DNA from: a virus
IMG/VR virus record: IMGVR_UViG_3300037485_000800
Coordinates: 1-20,954 of that record
DNA length: 20,954 nucleotides
Direction: 5' to 3' (one strand)
A model generated the notes under the pieces. The model made no database searches. It saw only the letters and a program-made list of their open reading frames with translations, and was not told where the DNA came from. Shown piece after piece: positions 20,211 to 20,954 of this stretch. The position numbers and the translations under genes are program-made. How positions within the stretch are numbered: position 1 is the first letter of the stretch; every line of letters begins with the position of its first letter.

Positions 20211-20947
20211 TACAAGTAAGCATCTTTAAACATTATGTTTTGATTGCACTCTAAACAGCAATCTTCTTTATTTAGCTGAATACTGTCTAATACAGTAGAC
20301 AATTCTCCAGAATAACTCATTACTATACCACTATCGTCAATCGTTCCGCCTTTATATTTTGCTTCGTATTCCTGTCTTAATAACTTAGCTTTTGTTTTGT
20401 CGGTGGTAGTCCAACGGTTCATTCGCGGTGAGTAAATCATTTCAGTCATTAACTCAATCCCTAAACAGTATAAAAGAGCCTGTGTAAATAGTTCTTTATT
20501 GTTACACACTAATTTATCATAGGTACATTTAACGCCAAAAATTCCACTTAATCCGTAGCTATTTAATGTATTATCATTTACTAAGGTAGTAGGTGCAGCA
20601 ACAGTAGAATAAGCCCCTCTCAATAGTCCGCCACAATTACAAAACCAATCGTAAGCCTGAAACTCTGTTACATCCAACTCTACTGAATTTACCGCAGTAG
20701 CGTCATACGCAAAAAATAATCTTGAGCCTGTCATGGTTTGGTTTACATTCCACTCGTTCCATCCTGCAACACCAGTCAACGCCTTTGTGTAAAGTGTTGT
20801 TCCTAAATCTAAATCGTAAATCTTAATATTTAAAGTGGTAATAGCCGGTAAATACAACATCAATCTTTGCACGTAAACAGATTGCATATTTGATGGCACA
20901 TACCAGTTATCATCAGGATAAGATAGTTCTAATGTAAAGCCTCTCAT
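20210..20947 (-). CDS. Virion-region protein, probably 5'-truncated by window edge
   Basis: 245 residues from the ATG at 20947-20945, but the frame stays open to the right edge, so the true start may lie outside. The N-terminal part is beta-rich (LMLYLPAITTLNIKIYDLDL, TSRLFFAYD-like strands), suggesting a jelly-roll-like domain, and a CNCGGLLRGAYS segment precedes a helical C-terminal region with more cysteines (DCCLECNQ). It lies upstream of the gp10-like gene, where head or neck proteins are expected. I do not recognise the family. Confidence 0.7.
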   Translation of the reverse strand: MRGFTLELSYPDDNWYVPSNMQSVYVQRLMLYLPAITTLNIKIYDLDLGTTLYTKALTGVAGWNEWNVNQTMTGSRLFFAYDATAVNSVELDVTEFQAYDWFCNCGGLLRGAYSTVAAPTTLVNDNTLNSYGLSGIFGVKCTYDKLVCNNKELFTQALLYCLGIELMTEMIYSPRMNRWTTTDKTKAKLLRQEYEAKYKGGTIDDSGIVMSYSGELSTVLDSIQLNKEDCCLECNQNIMFKDAYL

Positions 20948-20954
20948 TTGAGTA

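Noticed and set aside
1-20954. tRNA genes, CRISPR arrays, insertion sequences, integrase
   Set aside because: I looked for cloverleaf-like arms, regularly spaced repeats with unique spacers, transposase motifs and tyrosine or serine recombinase motifs and saw none.

Overview
This window looks like part of a tailed double-stranded DNA phage (or prophage) of a Bacteroidota host. Evidence for the host group: promoters follow the Bacteroidota form TTTG - about 19 bp - TAnnTTTG, the DNA is AT-rich, start codons follow A-rich leaders rather than Shine-Dalgarno sites, and many of the small proteins are of kinds I recall from Bacteroidota phages. No integrase, terminase, portal or major capsid gene is visible. 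The head and packaging genes probably lie beyond the right edge.

Layout. (1) 1-1521, minus strand: a short leftward module with a partial ORF, two small unknown proteins and an HNH endonuclease. It is read from a strong promoter at 1526-1556 through a highly structured RNA and a long leader. (2) 1673-12788, plus strand: the early and middle region. It starts with a ribbon-helix-helix regulator and small zinc-ribbon proteins. A recombination set follows: SSB-like/DUF736-like protein, ERF annealing protein, YqaJ exonuclease and NinG/Rap-like nuclease. A GIY-YIG homing endonuclease sits between ERF and the exonuclease. Next come two C5-cytosine methyltransferases flanking a replication set (winged-helix initiator with internal 12-bp iterons, a small possible helicase-loader protein, and a DnaB/RecA-type ATPase). 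The region ends with small proteins and two overlapping membrane proteins that could be lysis proteins. (3) 12789-12965: a convergent gap with repeats and a hairpin. (4) 12966-20947, minus strand: the late region. In transcription order from the right it holds virion proteins, a long repetitive tail-fibre-like protein, a holin-like and an XhlA-like protein, an internal terminator, a DEDD exonuclease, a stand-alone AP2 domain and a GH24 lysozyme.

The most unusual content is RNA. Two unrelated genes, the GIY-YIG endonuclease (start 4233) and the replication initiator (start 7656), each have their own Bacteroidota promoter and a 103-122 nt leader. Both leaders can fold into the same pseudoknot. 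A 10-11 bp helix is made by the predicted 5' end of the RNA, a second interlocking helix runs almost to the start codon, a hairpin lies between them, and short YTGCC and CTT linkers are shared. The paired sequences differ between the two leaders while pairing is kept, which is covariation. Other promoters here give leaders of only about 20 nt. A separate RNA on the minus strand (1415-1521) has three hairpins, two of which carry perfectly complementary six-base loops that could kiss. I cannot assign either RNA to a named family.
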